DNA of 64,000 nucleotides from Hymenobacter setariae (GTDB lineage Bacteria > Bacteroidota > Bacteroidia > Cytophagales > Hymenobacteraceae): NCBI RefSeq assembly GCF_007713685.1, contig NZ_VMRJ01000006.1, positions 286,660 to 350,659 of the forward strand, written 5' to 3'. The position numbers were made by a program, and so were the translations under genes. The notes beneath the pieces are model-generated. The model saw only the letters and a list, made by a program, of their open reading frames with translations. It was not told where the DNA came from and did no database searches. Below are positions 62,145-64,000 of this stretch, in pieces. Each line of letters starts with the position of its first letter. Position 1 is the first letter of the stretch.

Positions 62145-64000
62145 ATGTCTCTCTTGTCCGAAGAAGCCCTCGAAAAACTCGCCGGCACCTGGTTTGAAGA
62201 AACCGGCTGGGAAGTAGTGTACGGTCCCGACGTAGCGCCCGACACGACCGAGGCTCTGCGTACTGCTTTTCGCCAAACTAGTCTACCCAGTCGGCTGCTG
62301 GCTGCCCTGCGCCGTCTCAACCCCACCCTGCCCGAGGCCGTGGTGCAGGAAGTAGCCGAGCGCGTAGTGCGGGCGCAGCACCCCAAGGCCGTGGAAAGCA
62401 ACCAGCTGCTGCACGGCTGGCTGACCGACGGTGTGCCCGTAGACGTGCCCAGTGCCACAGGCGAGCTACGTGGCGACCGGGCCTGGCTGGTGGATTTTGA
62501 CGAGGTAGCTAACAACGACTGGCTGGTAATAAGCCAGTTTACGGTGAAGGCCAGCCGCCGCAACCGCCGGCCCGACCTGGTGGCCTTCCTCAACGGGCTG
62601 CCGGTGGCTGTGCTGGAACTGAAGAACCCGCTGGACCGCGAGGCCGATGTGTGGGCCGCCTACGAGCAGCTGCAAACCTACCGGCAGGAGCTACCCGACT
62701 TATTTCTGGCCAACGTGGCGCTGGTAGTGTCGGATGGCAAATTTGCCCGCGTGGGGTCGCTCACGGCCGACCGGGAGCGGTTTATGCCCTGGCGCACCAT
62801 CGAGGACGAGCGCGACCAGCCCAACCTGGAATTTGAGTTGGAAACAGTAGTGCGGGGCTTTTTTAACCGGGAGCTGTTTCTGGACTACCTGCGGCACTTC
62901 GTGCTGTACGAGCCGGGGTCGGACGGGGCGCTGATTAAGAAAATAGCCGCCTACCACCAGTTCCACGCCGTGCGTACGGCCGTGGCAGCCACCATTCTGG
63001 CCACCCAGAAGCCGGGCACGCTGCCGATGGTGCACGACGAGCCTGCACCATACGCCGGCCGGCTGCCGGGCCGAGGAGCAATAGAGCCGGGGTCGCGCAA
63101 GGGCGGCATCGTGTGGCACACCCAGGGCTCGGGCAAGAGCATTTCGATGGCTTGCTTCGCGGGAAAGCTGCGCCAGCAGCCCGAGATGCGCAACCCCACG
63201 CTGGTAATCGTAACCGACCGCAATGACCTGGACGGACAGCTGTTTCAGCAGTTTGTATATGCCCAGGGCGTATTGAAGGAAGTGCCGGTGCAGGCCAACG
63301 ACCGGGAGCACCTGCGCGCGCTGCTAGCCGACCGGCCCTCGGGCGGCATCTTCTTTACAACCATTCAGAAGTTCAGTCCGCTGCCGGGGGAGCACGCGTT
63401 TCCGAAACTCTCGGACCGCACCAACGTGGTGGTAATAGTGGACGAAGCGCACCGCTCGCAATACGGGCTAAGCAGCCGACTGGATAAGAAGACGGGCAAG
63501 TACAAGACCGGCTTTGCTAAGCACCTACGCGACGCGCTGCCGCTGGCTACGTTCGTAGGCTTTACGGGCACCCCGCTCGAAACCGACGACGTGGACACGC
63601 GCCAGGTGTTTGGGCCGTACGTGAGCGTGTACGATATTGAAGATGCCGTGCGCGACGGGGCTACCGTTCCCATTTACTACGAAAGCAGGCTGGCCCAGCT
63701 GCACTTAGTGGAGAGCGAAGAAGAGATAGCCGAGATAAACGAGGAGGTAGAAGAAGTACTAAATGATGAAGCGGACGTGGCCCGCCGCGAAGCGGAGAAA
63801 GCTTACTGGACCAAGCTAGAAAAAGTGGTGGGGTCGCAGGCGCGGCTGGACCTGGTGGCGGCCGACATTGTGCAGCACTTCGAGGCCCGCTCGGCGGCCG
63901 GCAACATCGCGGGCGGCGGCAAGGCTATGATAGTGGGCATGAGCCGCGAAATCTGCGCCCGGCTCTACGAGGCCATTGTGAAGCTGAAGCCCGAGTGGGA
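62145..64000 (+). CDS. hsdR: Type I restriction-modification endonuclease/translocase subunit (partial)
   Basis: The first 618 residues are present; the gene runs off the right edge. The N-terminal nuclease domain has RRPDLVAFLNGLPVAVLELK N (PD-(D/E)xK: Asp and ELK). The superfamily 2 helicase has Walker A HTQGSGKS (~325), LVIVTDRNDLDGQL, TTIQKFSP, VVIVDEAHRSQYG (~430) and GFTGTPLE. It translocates DNA and cuts unmodified molecules together with HsdM and HsdS. An acidic insert (LVESEEEIAEINEEVEEVLN DE) follows the helicase core. Confidence 0.95.
   Translation, partial: MSLLSEEALEKLAGTWFEETGWEVVYGPDVAPDTTEALRTAFRQTSLPSRLLAALRRLNPTLPEAVVQEVAERVVRAQHPKAVESNQLLHGWLTDGVPVDVPSATGELRGDRAWLVDFDEVANNDWLVISQFTVKASRRNRRPDLVAFLNGLPVAVLELKNPLDREADVWAAYEQLQTYRQELPDLFLANVALVVSDGKFARVGSLTADRERFMPWRTIEDERDQPNLEFELETVVRGFFNRELFLDYLRHFVLYEPGSDGALIKKIAAYHQFHAVRTAVAATILATQKPGTLPMVHDEPAPYAGRLPGRGAIEPGSRKGGIVWHTQGSGKSISMACFAGKLRQQPEMRNPTLVIVTDRNDLDGQLFQQFVYAQGVLKEVPVQANDREHLRALLADRPSGGIFFTTIQKFSPLPGEHAFPKLSDRTNVVVIVDEAHRSQYGLSSRLDKKTGKYKTGFAKHLRDALPLATFVGFTGTPLETDDVDTRQVFGPYVSVYDIEDAVRDGATVPIYYESRLAQLHLVESEEEIAEINEEVEEVLNDEADVARREAEKAYWTKLEKVVGSQARLDLVAADIVQHFEARSAAGNIAGGGKAMIVGMSREICARLYEAIVKLKPEW

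Noticed and set aside
62039-63311. Two long minus-strand frames inside hsdR
   Set aside because: They are antisense to intact HsdR nuclease and helicase motifs; typical shadows in G+C-rich DNA.

Overview
The window looks like chromosomal DNA of a Hymenobacter-like member of the Bacteroidota (Cytophagales). Supporting this are a gliding/T9SS C-terminal sorting domain, two large Oar-like TonB-dependent receptors, Bacteroidota-type promoters (TTG, 17-20 nt, TAnnTTTG), a Wzc-type autokinase exopolysaccharide locus and G+C-rich coding sequence. The genus is an inference; no rRNA is present.

Region 1 (1-18.5 kb) is an exopolysaccharide or capsule locus. A long minus-strand run reads from the outer-membrane export lipoprotein (Wza-like, 18446) through the co-polymerase/tyrosine autokinase (Wzc-like), a Wzx-type flippase, a GT4 transferase, a Wzy/ligase-like polymerase, a DDC-motif transferase, two tandem GT4 paralogues, a GT2 transferase, a parallel beta-helix protein and a last GT4. 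Two plus-strand genes (polysaccharide deacetylase and GT4) and a second, larger beta-helix gene running off the left edge complete it. Together they would build, flip, polymerise, export and trim a surface polysaccharide. A satellite pair (GT2 plus flippase) lies at 25.9-28.2 kb.

Region 2 (18.8-53.5 kb) is mostly core and surface biology: a small lipoprotein, a DUF937-like/OmpA fusion, a GT-C membrane protein, a four-PAS histidine kinase, a 1373-residue secreted T9SS protein, an endonuclease/exonuclease/phosphatase-fold protein, CysS, a glutaminyl-cyclase-like M28 lipoprotein, DinB-like, a disordered hydrophilic protein, a Tat-exported amidase, an AraC regulator, an SDR, a GlcD-type FAD oxidase, an NlpC/P60 lipoprotein and the two TonB receptors. 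Convergent pairs are separated by long perfect hairpins.

Region 3 (53.67-64.0 kb) starts at a tRNA-Ala(GGC) gene and looks like an integrated island that continues past the right edge. A more A+T-rich mobile part (unknown protein, excisionase-like HTH, small unknown, VirE-like helicase, origin-like inverted repeats, zinc-ribbon protein) ends at a 36-bp inverted repeat. Beyond it is a type I restriction-modification operon, hsdM-hsdS-SIR2-hsdR, with a SIR2-like putative NADase gene between hsdS and hsdR. This combined defence cassette is the best candidate for an unusual system here.

Two whole-window signals stand out. GATC is almost absent: I found none in the first 53.7 kb and two in the island, where more than 200 would be expected overall. 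The palindrome CCTAGG is strongly over-represented: about 84 by eye against roughly 16-22 expected, in coding and non-coding DNA alike, but it falls to background in the island. Both counts were made by eye.
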